Of a DNA stretch of 64,000 nucleotides, positions 18,701 to 25,333 are shown one piece after another. The notes beneath the pieces are model-generated. The model saw only the letters and a list, made by a program, of their open reading frames with translations. It was not told the DNA's origin and ran no database searches. Each line of letters opens with the position of its first letter. The stretch's first letter is position 1. A program made the translations under genes and the position numbers. This DNA comes from Neolewinella aurantiaca (lineage in GTDB: Bacteria > Bacteroidota > Bacteroidia > Chitinophagales > Saprospiraceae): NCBI RefSeq assembly GCF_008014675.1, contig NZ_VOXD01000013.1, positions 1 through 64,000 on the forward strand. Reading direction: 5' to 3'.

Positions 18701-19332
18701 CGGTTCTTTTTCAGCTGGATGAATATTTTATCGAATTCGCGCAGCTGTTGGGTCGTGCCTTCAGGTTGTACAGGCAGGCTCTCGTCGGTGATGGCCGCGG
18801 CAACTTCTATGCCGTTGCCGAGTTCGCCGTTCATCTGCAGGTTGAAGGCCGAATTGAGAACGAGATCCTGACGATTACCGAAGCTGATGGCGCGGCTGAA
18901 GCTACCGTTGGTGCGGACTTTGCCATCGGTATCGAGCAAGCCCGACCGCACGTATTCATCGTACCCACCAATTACAAGGCCCGCTTCTTCCTGAATCAGT
19001 TGAGAGGAGTCCAGAATCCGGACGGTGGCATCGAGGGCGAAGGGAAGAACCCGGTACGTTGCCCGGACGGAATCCGGCAGGGCGGTGTTTTGCCAGGTAA
19101 GGAAACGGCCCTTCAGTTGGTAATCGGTGATGGGCAGTGGGGTAAATGACTCTGCGTCGTAGAGTCTGATACTGCCGGGAACTACCGTCAGGCTATCAAG
19201 TAATTGCCCGGCCGCATTGACGGTAACCACGGTGTCGCGGAGATTAGACAAGGGGTTGGTCTGGGCCATAAGCCCACCGGTTGCCGACAATAATGCCAGT
19301 AACAGCCATATCCGGTTTTTAAATTCGACCAC
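15769..19332 (-). CDS. Large exported protein, probable outer-membrane beta-barrel, function unknown
   Basis: 1187 residues with a signal peptide (about residues 4-24, LLLALLSATGGLMAQ). The rest is strand-rich, with alternating polar and aromatic residues and many R/Y/W-flanked strands in the C-terminal two thirds, ending in Phe-Phe as outer-membrane barrels often do. The N-terminal part (about 30-150) may be a small beta-sandwich. I do not recognise a named family; general resemblance to Bacteroidota cell-surface proteins such as SprA is possible but unproven. Residues about 244-270 are a low-complexity insert (GGDAGAGPVRGAAPPG) encoded by a dispersed-repeat copy, and the last residues (GRAQVQAFF) also resemble repeat-encoded sequence. 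truA follows 47 bp downstream. Confidence 0.75.
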   Translation of the reverse strand: MVEFKNRIWLLLALLSATGGLMAQTNPLSNLRDTVVTVNAAGQLLDSLTVVPGSIRLYDAESFTPLPITDYQLKGRFLTWQNTALPDSVRATYRVLPFALDATVRILDSSQLIQEEAGLVIGGYDEYVRSGLLDTDGKVRTNGSFSRAISFGNRQDLVLNSAFNLQMNGELGNGIEVAAAITDESLPVQPEGTTQQLREFDKIFIQLKKNRSTLTAGDYELRNPDGYFLRYFKKLEGATFTTVSGGDAGAGPVRGAAPPGRSAEDDSPPGQLTNSASIAVARGQFVRQQIEPIEGNQGPYKLVGNGNQQFLIVLAGTERIYLDGQLLVRGLDGDYIIDYNIAELTFTTRRLITRDSRITAEYEFADQRYLRTLATGGTRYDTERFSAYLNAYSQQDSRTATGDLELTANQRSQLAGFGDAEGGIPILSLDTLDGRAEQRATYELRDTSYTCGTRNIDTVYLKSSTSGRYVATFTQTGAGLGEYELDTENSANERVFRYVGSNPETCTPQGSFSPVIELVAPTQQQLIALGGEYRFKKNGSVRIEGSRSKLDLNRFSREDAEDDNGSALRFDADRTFSIGPDSVGWALAGRGHYEFVERSFNAINPYRSSEFFRNWNLSDRLGTVQPERENEQVLGLGLGLVKSKTGRFDYDYEQFVRGQSYNGQRHAASIKVDAKNWLVDGNISILQSRDDVADGSFRQPKLKISKTFEKMGGWTLQSAYEGERSIRQAIGIDTLSPLSFQFDKYTVGMALPTNENYKFSISANQRTDHLPKGDELIVSTESSELTAEGNYTASEHVQFGGNFTFRDLIVNDRELVEDTPSRTILGRLDLRINALERSLKTQTTYQVGNGQEPRVDFQYLYVGPGQGQYIWQDSLYNNDGRIQPNEMEIAPFSDIGDYVRVSVFSDDFIQTDNVALNQTLSWDPAKLWRDAKGVKKFLRRFALNTSVIIDRKTRDHPDVQAWNPLQLGIADSSLVALNVQRRHGLFFNGSDPKYDIQLSNSDRRTRQVLTTGYESNQIEDWTLRFRYRPNDQLSLEAAAVTGSRAADSEFFNNKDYRIEAQSAEPSINWQPGDLRLVTKVIVGQEKNILAGGEGEQTDRLEFDMEGSYKNWLTARFRWVDIAFDGDSRSPVGYALLQGLQPGRNLLWNTGATRQLGEYLQLTLSYEGRQTGEAKTVHVGRAQVQAFF
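15784..15798 (+). repeat. Degenerate dispersed-repeat core at the 3' end of the 1187-residue gene
   Basis: TACCTGCGCCCTCCC keeps the ACCTGCG core but not the CGCGCC arm. It encodes RAQVQ, like the Gln-Val-Gln reading of true copies. May be chance. Confidence 0.3.
18584..18601 (+). repeat. GCAGGTGCA dispersed repeat (C-rich copy) in a low-complexity insert
   Basis: GCACCTGCGTCACCGCCC, one base longer between core and arm than consensus. It sits in a GC-rich stretch (about 18525-18610) encoding a Gly/Ala/Pro-rich loop in the 1187-residue protein. Confidence 0.6.
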
Positions 19333-19407
19333 GGTAAAAGGAACGGTGTAAGGACGTGCTTTCGTTTGATACTAACAAAATAGGGTGCGTGGCCTGCTTT
19401 TTTTCGT

Positions 19408-19488
19408 GGGCGCGGACGCAGGTGCAGCGAAAGGTCGCTGTGAAGAGCACTCTCCTGAAAGCGTGCTTTGCACCTGCGATCCCGCCCC
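19408..19488. repeat. Inward-facing pair of the GCAGGTGCA dispersed repeat, empty (19408-19426 and 19469-19488)
   Basis: A perfect G-rich copy (GGGCGCGGACGCAGGTGCA) faces a C-rich copy (TGCACCTGCGATCCCGCCCC) with only 42 bp between them, in the 231-bp divergent gap between the 1187-residue gene and the toxin-antitoxin operon. Close enough to form a cruciform or RNA hairpin. Confidence 0.85.
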
Positions 19489-19563
19489 GAAACACCACCC
19501 CTGGCAAATCAATGCAGCTTTTGTACGTGTCTTTAAGTTGTTATACGTATAAAAGTAATTGCT

Positions 19564-19890
19564 ATGACTGCTGCTAAGCCATCAAAAAAGACCAAAGCGA
19601 AGAAGTCAAAGAAAAAGAAATTGACGCTGAGTATTGACCAGGAGGTAATCGAACAGGGGAAAGCCCTGGCTCGGGACCAAGGGATCAGTTTGTCTAAGTT
19701 GATAGAAAAATTTCTCAGTGAAACGGCCCCCATTGTTAAGAGAGAGCCGATTGTTATAGTCCCTGATCCAGACGTACTTGCATTGATGCTTCCCCGTAGA
19801 AATGGAGGCTCTTACGCAACTGACCCTGATGAAGCTACGGAGTATTACGATTACGTCAGCACCAACCATCTAAACTCCGAAGAAGAATGA
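19564..19890 (+). CDS. Antitoxin of a PIN-type toxin-antitoxin pair (DUF6364-like)
   Basis: 108 residues. A very basic Lys-rich start (about residues 5-19) is followed by a ribbon-helix-helix-like segment (LTLSIDQEVIEQGKALARDQ then GISLSKLIEKFLSE, about 20-54), as in the DUF6364 antitoxin family, and a C-terminal tail that would bind the toxin. It overlaps the PIN toxin gene by 4 nt (ATGA), typical of type II operons. The pair is more AT-rich than its surroundings, suggesting horizontal arrival. Confidence 0.78.
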   Translation: MTAAKPSKKTKAKKSKKKKLTLSIDQEVIEQGKALARDQGISLSKLIEKFLSETAPIVKREPIVIVPDPDVLALMLPRRNGGSYATDPDEATEYYDYVSTNHLNSEEE

Positions 19891-20312
19891 AAGTATTTCT
19901 CGATGTAAATGTAATTGTTGATTATGTAACCAGCGGCGAACGTTTTGGAGCTGAAGCAGCAGAGATTATCACACTGGCAAAACACGGTGAATTCGAAGCT
20001 GTAACCGATCCCAATACGTTTGTAATTGCTTTTTTCAGGATGAACAGATTGATCAAAGACCCTGCGCGGTGCAAAGAAATATTGATTGAAGTTCGGAAGA
20101 TTATTGGATGTGTTGATATGAACGCTAAGACGTTAGGTCTTGCGTTGACAAGAGAGAAGCCAAAGGATTTGGAAGATGGCGTTCAAATCGAAGCTGCATT
20201 AGCCTGTAAAGCCGATATGTTTTTAACTAATAACAAAAAATTACTCAAAACGAAAGAGTTCTCAGTGATGACAACTGAGCATTTTTTGAAACAGACGCCT
20301 TACAAAAGTTAA
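19887..20312 (+). CDS. PIN-domain toxin (VapC-like ribonuclease)
   Basis: 141 residues of the PIN fold. The acidic Mg-binding residues are visible: VFLDVNVIVDYV at the N-terminus (first Asp), a central acidic residue near DLEDGVQIEAAL (about 92-103), and ADMFLTNNKKLL near residue 110. Predicted to cleave RNA when freed from the upstream antitoxin. Start overlaps the antitoxin stop by 4 nt. Its 3' end converges on the helicase-nuclease gene with only 6 bp between stop codons. Confidence 0.85.
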   Translation: MKVFLDVNVIVDYVTSGERFGAEAAEIITLAKHGEFEAVTDPNTFVIAFFRMNRLIKDPARCKEILIEVRKIIGCVDMNAKTLGLALTREKPKDLEDGVQIEAALACKADMFLTNNKKLLKTKEFSVMTTEHFLKQTPYKS

Positions 20313-20318
20313 CGTACA

Positions 20319-23300
20319 CTACGTCCAGTCATCCACTTCGTCGACCCGCTCCAAAGGGACTTCCTCGCGTAGATCCGCCACAAAGCGGCACCAATCACAG
20401 TCTTCTTCTCCGCAGCCGGTGAAGTTCTGCGCCTGAATGCCATCCCAGGCTTCCCGCATAATCGCCCGCAGCGCATCCTGGTCTTTGGGGCCCATCGAGA
20501 CGGTAGCCTCGGGTTGCTTACCCTGAGAGTTGACAAGCAGAAAACTGATCTTTCCCTCCTTTACCCGGCGGATATTCCCCGGCCGGTTATCGTAGAGCAG
20601 TTTGTAGAAGTTGAGCTGCCGCCAGTAGTTTCCGCCGTGGGGTTTCGACTTAGTGGGGCCTTTTATTTTTGGCCCCAATGACCCTTTACCAGAGCCGCTG
20701 GTTTTGTAATCTACCACACGCACCCATGCGTCGCTTAGAATGTCTACGCGGTCAATCATCCCAACGAGCGGAATACCGTCGACTTCAGTATTGCGGATGA
20801 GCATTTCAACTTCCACGTCTGCGGTCCAGCCACTGCGGTAGGTGTCGTAGTAGCTCGCAAGCTCGAGGTTTCCCTGACGCAGGCGGTTACGAAAGCCCTC
20901 GGGGCTAAGGAGGCCCCGTCGCCTGTTTAGCGCGGATTCGAAGTTGAAGAGCAGCTCTTCCTTGCTGGGGAAAATTTTGGAGGTGTCCCTCTTCATCCGC
21001 AGGAAGTAGGTCTCTAGGGCATCGTGCAGGGCCGATCCGTAAAGGGTTTGCTCCCGCTCCAGGTCGGGTACGCCGAGGAGTTTTTCGTAAAAAAACGCGG
21101 TAGGGCACTTCAGGTAACTGTAAAGCGCACTTACGCTGAGGCGGAAGTCTTTCAACAGTTCCGCGATAGCGGAAGCTTCCAGACCGGGGAGTCGGCTTTG
21201 ATCGGTTGGCTGTAGTTGGAGAACGGCCGTTTCCATGGTGTCTTCGGCGGAGAGGCCCGCTTCTTCAATTTCAAGTCCGGTGTCGCTTACCAGTTCATCG
21301 ATGAAGGAAACCCGTTGCTGAGCTTTGCCTTTACCGTCGAGGTCGGCCACAGACATGATTACCTCAGTTTTTGCCCGGGTCATAGCCACGAAGAACAACC
21401 GGCGGCGTGCTTCCTCTTCGCTTTCTACGCCGGTGTAGGTGAGGGTGTCGGGCAGCTTGAACTGCGATTTTCGGCCACCATTGGGCTTACCCCATTTGGG
21501 CTCGGCGCAGTCGAGCATCCACACTTTATCGAATTCGAGTCCTTTGGCGCTGTGCGCCGTAACGAGCAGGACAGCCTCGGCCTGGTCAAGATGAGAACGC
21601 AGCGGTAGCTGGATGCGGTTTTCGTCCATCTGTTCGATGGTTTCCAGTAGTCCTCCGAGCATGATTCTTGGTCGGCGGGCGACTTCCGCAACGGTGAAGT
21701 CGGCGAAGGTTGCGAGGTGTTGGAGCAGTTCGGCCCGGTTGGGATGACGCAGGACATTGGGCAGTAGCCCGGAGCCGTTCATGGCGCGCTCGACGTACTC
21801 GGTGAGCGGGTAGAGGCCAATTTCGCCGATCATATCTTCGAGCCAGTCGGCGGCGACCTGGATGGCGTCGCCATCGCGCAGGTCTTCCGGCCAGCGCTGG
21901 GGCATTTGCAGGAAGTCGCGCCAGGTGGGGAAGAACCCCTCGGCGTCTTTGGCGGCCAGGCGTGCGCGGTTCAGCCGGGCCAGGTCGTGCGGCCAGAGGC
22001 CGAAACAGCGGAAGTGAAGGACGCGGAAGAGCAGGTATTCGCCGGTTCCCGGGCGATCGTATTCTGCCTGGAGGTAGTGCAGCAGGTCGAGCAGCTGCCG
22101 TACGGGGCGTCCGTTGAGGACGTTGGGCCTGCGCTTGCTCTGGTAGGGGATGTCCGCGCGTTCCAGCAGGTGGCGGAGCTCCTCGGCCTGGCCGTGCCGG
22201 GCGTAAATCACGGCCATCTCGGACCAGGGCGTGCCAGCGGCATGCCACTGCCGCAACTGGTTGATGAGGTAGCCGGTTTCCTGATGGGCATCGGGGAAGG
22301 TGAGGATGCGGACCGATTCTTGATTCTCGATTTGGCTGCCGCTTGTTGGAGATTCAGATACTCGCTCCAACGTCTCCCCTCTCCAAAGGAGAGGGGCTGG
22401 GGGAGAGGGATTATCAGACACAGTTGAAGCAGGATGGGGTGTTTCTGCTGTGCCCGGCTCTTCTGAAACTTTACCCTGCACCTGCGTTTGCGCCGAAAAG
22501 GCAGGGTTGCTGGCCACCAGTTTCTTCTCTACCGCCAGTTCCGGAAGCTTGTTCCCGATCCGGAGGTCGTTCTTCGCAATGAGCGTAGAGGCAACGTCAA
22601 GGATTTCCTGGCGGCTGCGGTAGTTCTCGGTCAGTGTGACCAGTTTCACGTCGTTGTACCGCTGAAAGAAATCGGTCATTGAGCGCAGGCGCGCGCCCTG
22701 AAATTCGTAGATCGCCTGGTCGTCATCGCCAACGATGAAGATGTTGGGGTTTTCCCAGTATTCTACGAGACTGCGGACGATGGCATCCTGGGCACCGTTG
22801 GTGTCCTGAAACTCATCCACCAACACGTATTGGTAGCGTTCCTGGTACGCTCGCAGCAGGGAAGGGAAATCGTTGAAGGCGCGCAGTACCCACCCGATCA
22901 TATCTCCGTAATCGTAGCGGCGCTCTTTACGCAACGCCTCCTGGTAGGCCGGAAACAGTTCTGCCGCGGCCCGGAGACGCTTCATGCGTAGAATCTCCTC
23001 GTCGATCTGGCCCTGCTTGGGGTCGCCTTTAGCTTTGTCTTTGTACTTCTTCTGGTAAACAAAATCCGGATGGGTCGGCAACTCAGCTACGTACCGGTCG
23101 ATCTTCTGTTCTATGTCGTCGAGTTCCCAGTTTTCGGCTTTAATGGCACCGAAGAGATGCTTCAGGTGAGGTTCGTAGAAGTAGGGGTCATGGTAGCCTT
23201 GGCGCAGGGGTGTGTCTTGTTCCAGCCCATCCAGCAAGCTGCGGATGATGCGGATTTGCTCCAGCTCACCGAGCGGCTCGAGGTCGGGCTTGCCGAAGTA

Positions 23301-23636
23301 CTGGAGGTTTTGCTGAATGAGGTTGCTGCAGAAGCCGTGGAAGGTGTAAATCCCGATGCGGTGCGCTTCCGGGCCGATGAACTTCAGGAGCCGTTCGCGC
23401 ATCGCTTTTACGCCCGCTTCGGTAAAGGTGAGGCAGAGGATGTTGTGCGCACCTGTGTCTGTTTCGCTGAGGATATTGCCGATGCGGGCGGCAAGGAGGT
23501 GGGTTTTACCCGTGCCGGGGCCAGCCAGTACCATCACCGGTCCGTCGATTTTTTCTACGGCGGCCCGTTGGGCCGGGTTCAGGCGGTCCAGTTCGGTTTG
23601 GAAAGTAGCGTTGTGTTGGTAGAGTGAGGTGCGCAA
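20319..23636 (-). CDS. UvrD/PcrA-type DNA helicase with C-terminal PD-(D/E)XK nuclease
   Basis: 1105 residues. Superfamily 1A helicase motifs: Walker A AGPGTGKTHLLAARI (about residue 37), VLVDEFQDTNGAQ (about 270), VGDDDQAIYEFQGA (about 302), TLTENYRSRQEIL (about 335), TAHSAKGLEFDKVWMLD (about 683) and RRLFFVAMTRAKTE (about 735). The C-terminus has an AddB/RecB-like nuclease core (VRVVDYKTSGSGKG, about 970) and cysteines (KCPTAF about 842; CGEEDCDWC about 1080) that could hold an iron-sulfur cluster. Likely role: strand separation and end processing in repair. Residues about 378-430 are an insertion built from two different dispersed repeats. PIN toxin-antitoxin pairs lie directly on both sides. 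Confidence 0.9.
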   Translation of the reverse strand: MRTSLYQHNATFQTELDRLNPAQRAAVEKIDGPVMVLAGPGTGKTHLLAARIGNILSETDTGAHNILCLTFTEAGVKAMRERLLKFIGPEAHRIGIYTFHGFCSNLIQQNLQYFGKPDLEPLGELEQIRIIRSLLDGLEQDTPLRQGYHDPYFYEPHLKHLFGAIKAENWELDDIEQKIDRYVAELPTHPDFVYQKKYKDKAKGDPKQGQIDEEILRMKRLRAAAELFPAYQEALRKERRYDYGDMIGWVLRAFNDFPSLLRAYQERYQYVLVDEFQDTNGAQDAIVRSLVEYWENPNIFIVGDDDQAIYEFQGARLRSMTDFFQRYNDVKLVTLTENYRSRQEILDVASTLIAKNDLRIGNKLPELAVEKKLVASNPAFSAQTQVQGKVSEEPGTAETPHPASTVSDNPSPPAPLLWRGETLERVSESPTSGSQIENQESVRILTFPDAHQETGYLINQLRQWHAAGTPWSEMAVIYARHGQAEELRHLLERADIPYQSKRRPNVLNGRPVRQLLDLLHYLQAEYDRPGTGEYLLFRVLHFRCFGLWPHDLARLNRARLAAKDAEGFFPTWRDFLQMPQRWPEDLRDGDAIQVAADWLEDMIGEIGLYPLTEYVERAMNGSGLLPNVLRHPNRAELLQHLATFADFTVAEVARRPRIMLGGLLETIEQMDENRIQLPLRSHLDQAEAVLLVTAHSAKGLEFDKVWMLDCAEPKWGKPNGGRKSQFKLPDTLTYTGVESEEEARRRLFFVAMTRAKTEVIMSVADLDGKGKAQQRVSFIDELVSDTGLEIEEAGLSAEDTMETAVLQLQPTDQSRLPGLEASAIAELLKDFRLSVSALYSYLKCPTAFFYEKLLGVPDLEREQTLYGSALHDALETYFLRMKRDTSKIFPSKEELLFNFESALNRRRGLLSPEGFRNRLRQGNLELASYYDTYRSGWTADVEVEMLIRNTEVDGIPLVGMIDRVDILSDAWVRVVDYKTSGSGKGSLGPKIKGPTKSKPHGGNYWRQLNFYKLLYDNRPGNIRRVKEGKISFLLVNSQGKQPEATVSMGPKDQDALRAIMREAWDGIQAQNFTGCGEEDCDWCRFVADLREEVPLERVDEVDDWT
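22376..22412 (+). repeat. CTCTCC-AAA-GGAGAG palindromic repeat inside the helicase gene
   Basis: CCCCTCTCCAAAGGAGAGG forms a perfect 9-bp hairpin (22376-22396, including two further G) and is followed by CTGGGGGAGAGGG. I recognise this as a dispersed intergenic repeat type common in Bacteroidota genomes; here it is in-frame in the coding sequence (minus-strand reading PSPPAPLLWRGE). Confidence 0.75.
22477..22494 (+). repeat. GCAGGTGCA dispersed repeat (C-rich copy) inside the helicase gene
   Basis: TGCACCTGCGTTTGCGCC. On the minus coding strand it reads Ala-Gln-Thr-Gln-Val-Gln near residue 383, beside the second repeat type at 22376. Confidence 0.8.
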
Positions 23637-23639
23637 GGA

Positions 23640-24029
23640 CTAAAGGCTGTGAAGATTAATGGTTTTTAGGCCATCAATATCTTTGAAGTCCTTTTCGTTT
23701 CTGGTAACAATAATTGAATTATGCGTGAGTGCAGTAGCTGCAATTACAGCATCGGGAAGCTTGATTTTTTTTTGACGCTTAATTACAATCGTGGTTGCAA
23801 TTACTTTCTCATCAATCGGTATAGATACAGAGCTATTGATGAATGCCGCGGCGAGTTTCATTTCATCTGGCTTACCGTCGTAACCCAAGACTCCAATTTG
23901 ATTGATTGGTGAAATACAGTGTTGTTGGTTATTCACTTTTTCAATCAACCATGAAGCACCATCTGATGGCAAGCTTCCGGCCCAAAAGTCAATAATCACG
24001 TTAGAGTCGATCAAAAACTGCGGTCCCAT
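23640..24029 (-). CDS. PIN-domain toxin (VapC-like ribonuclease)
   Basis: 129 residues. PIN motifs: FLIDSNVIIDFW at the N-terminus (first catalytic Asp), KLPDAVIAATALTH near residue 94 and a terminal Asp in TRNEKDFKDI near residue 112. The coding start lies inside the antitoxin gene, which it overlaps by 19 nt in another frame, a common arrangement in type II operons. It ends 4 bp from the start codon of the helicase-nuclease on the same strand, so read-through into the helicase gene is possible. AT-rich relative to neighbours. Confidence 0.87.
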   Translation of the reverse strand: MGPQFLIDSNVIIDFWAGSLPSDGASWLIEKVNNQQHCISPINQIGVLGYDGKPDEMKLAAAFINSSVSIPIDEKVIATTIVIKRQKKIKLPDAVIAATALTHNSIIVTRNEKDFKDIDGLKTINLHSL

Positions 24030-24220
24030 TCGTTTTTGCTGTTTTCAACGAATGATAACATGTCTTCGCCTGTTTCTTTCGATATTGACCCAATCCATGA
24101 TTGATCGATCTGAAGAGGAACTGTTGGTGTGCTTACCACACGGAAGAGTTGCAGAGCCTCAAGGCTACGAATAACCTTTAGCGTCTCCTCGTTGGCAACC
24201 TCAGTCATCATTCTGGTCAT
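24011..24220 (-). CDS. Small antitoxin partner of the PIN toxin
   Basis: 69 residues, no recognised DNA-binding fold by eye: an N-terminal helix (EETLKVIRSLEALQLFRVV) and an acidic, aromatic C-terminus (SFVENSKNEWDRSF) that could wrap a PIN toxin. Called an antitoxin because of its size and its 19-nt overlap with the PIN gene. The start could be either of two nearby Met codons (residue 1, 4 or 5). Confidence 0.65.
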   Translation of the reverse strand: MTRMMTEVANEETLKVIRSLEALQLFRVVSTPTVPLQIDQSWIGSISKETGEDMLSFVENSKNEWDRSF

Positions 24221-24274
24221 CGCAAAATGTTTGTTGCAATATAACGGTTTTCACTGATCAGTAGTTGCTAAACA

Positions 24275-25240
24275 CTACTTCCCGCCCACAAACAGTGCTG
24301 AAATCGATTCGTTGTCGTGCGTCTTCCGGATGCCTTTGGCAAACAGAGCCGCAGAACTCAGCACTTTGATCTTAGGGGAGATTTGCTTCAGCGGCACCGC
24401 ATCACAGACGATGAGGGTTTCTAGTTTTGATTTCTCGATCTTCTCGTAAGCATCTCCGCTCAGGATGGGGTGGGTAGCAATGGCACGAACAGATTTCGCT
24501 CCGCGCTCCATGATCAGGTCGGCGGCCCGGCACAGCGTGCCGGCGGTGTCTACGAGGTCATCCACGAGAATTACATCGGCTCCCTCTACGTCACCGATCA
24601 GGGTCATGCCGGCGATCTCACCGGCACGCTTACGGTATTTGTCGCAAATCACGACGTTACGCTCGTAGTACTTGGCGTAGTCCCTCGCCCGCTTTACGCC
24701 GCCCATGTCCGGGCTGGCGAAGGTGACGTTGCTCATGTCCTGACTGTCGAAGTACGGAATGTAGATAGCCTGGCTTTTGAGGTGATCCACGGGGATATCA
24801 AAAAAGCCCTGAATCTGATCAGCGTGCAGATCGAGCGTCATGATCCGGTCTGCGCCGGCTTCAACGAGGAGATTTGCGATCAGCTTGGCACTGATGGGAA
24901 CCCTCGGCTGGTCTTTGCGGTCCTGGCGGGCGTAGCCGAAGTAAGGCATCACACAGCAGATGTAACCTGCGCTGGCGCGGCGGGCTGCGTCGATGGTAAG
25001 CAGCATCTCCATCAGGTTTTCGTGCGGCTGGAAGGTGCTGCCGATGATGAATACGTACTCTCCGCGTACGCTCTGTTTAATGATGGGTTGCATTTCTCCA
25101 TCGTTGAACTTGGCTACTTCCAGTTCACCTAACGGTTTACCATAAGCAGTAGCGATTTTCGCAGAAAGGTACTGGCTACCTGTCGTGGAGAGTAGTGTGA
25201 CCTCGTCGGTCATCGGGGTGAGGCGGGGCTTGTGGGACAT
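24275..25240 (-). CDS. prs: Ribose-phosphate pyrophosphokinase
   Basis: Makes PRPP from ribose-5-phosphate and ATP. 321 residues, normal length. Visible are the ATP/flexible-loop region YFGYARQDRKDQPRVPIS (about 100-117), the Mg-binding TLDLHADQIQGFF (about 138-150), and the PRPP-binding VILVDDLVDTAGTL (about 225-238), the classical PRPP signature. Divergent from trkH; both have -7-like boxes within 5 nt of their ATGs. Confidence 0.96.
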   Translation of the reverse strand: MSHKPRLTPMTDEVTLLSTTGSQYLSAKIATAYGKPLGELEVAKFNDGEMQPIIKQSVRGEYVFIIGSTFQPHENLMEMLLTIDAARRASAGYICCVMPYFGYARQDRKDQPRVPISAKLIANLLVEAGADRIMTLDLHADQIQGFFDIPVDHLKSQAIYIPYFDSQDMSNVTFASPDMGGVKRARDYAKYYERNVVICDKYRKRAGEIAGMTLIGDVEGADVILVDDLVDTAGTLCRAADLIMERGAKSVRAIATHPILSGDAYEKIEKSKLETLIVCDAVPLKQISPKIKVLSSAALFAKGIRKTHDNESISALFVGGK

Positions 25241-25244
25241 ATGG

Positions 25245-25252
25245 CAAAGGTA
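25245..25252 (-). promoter_or_regulatory. -7 box (TACCTTTG) 4 nt before prs
   Basis: Exact TAnnTTTG match on the minus strand, followed by CCAT and the prs ATG (25240). Implies a leaderless prs message. Confidence 0.6.
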
Positions 25253-25320
25253 GCACGTTCGCCCATTAGTTCTCAGGTCCGAGACAGCTTTAAGGTTAAC
25301 AGCCTAAGCGGCTCTGTAAT

Positions 25321-25328
25321 TACCTTCG
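25321..25328 (+). promoter_or_regulatory. -7-like box (TACCTTCG) 5 nt before trkH
   Basis: One mismatch to TAnnTTTG; followed by CACTC and the ATG at 25334. Supports choosing 25334 over the in-frame ATG at 25232. Confidence 0.5.
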
Positions 25329-25333
25329 CACTC

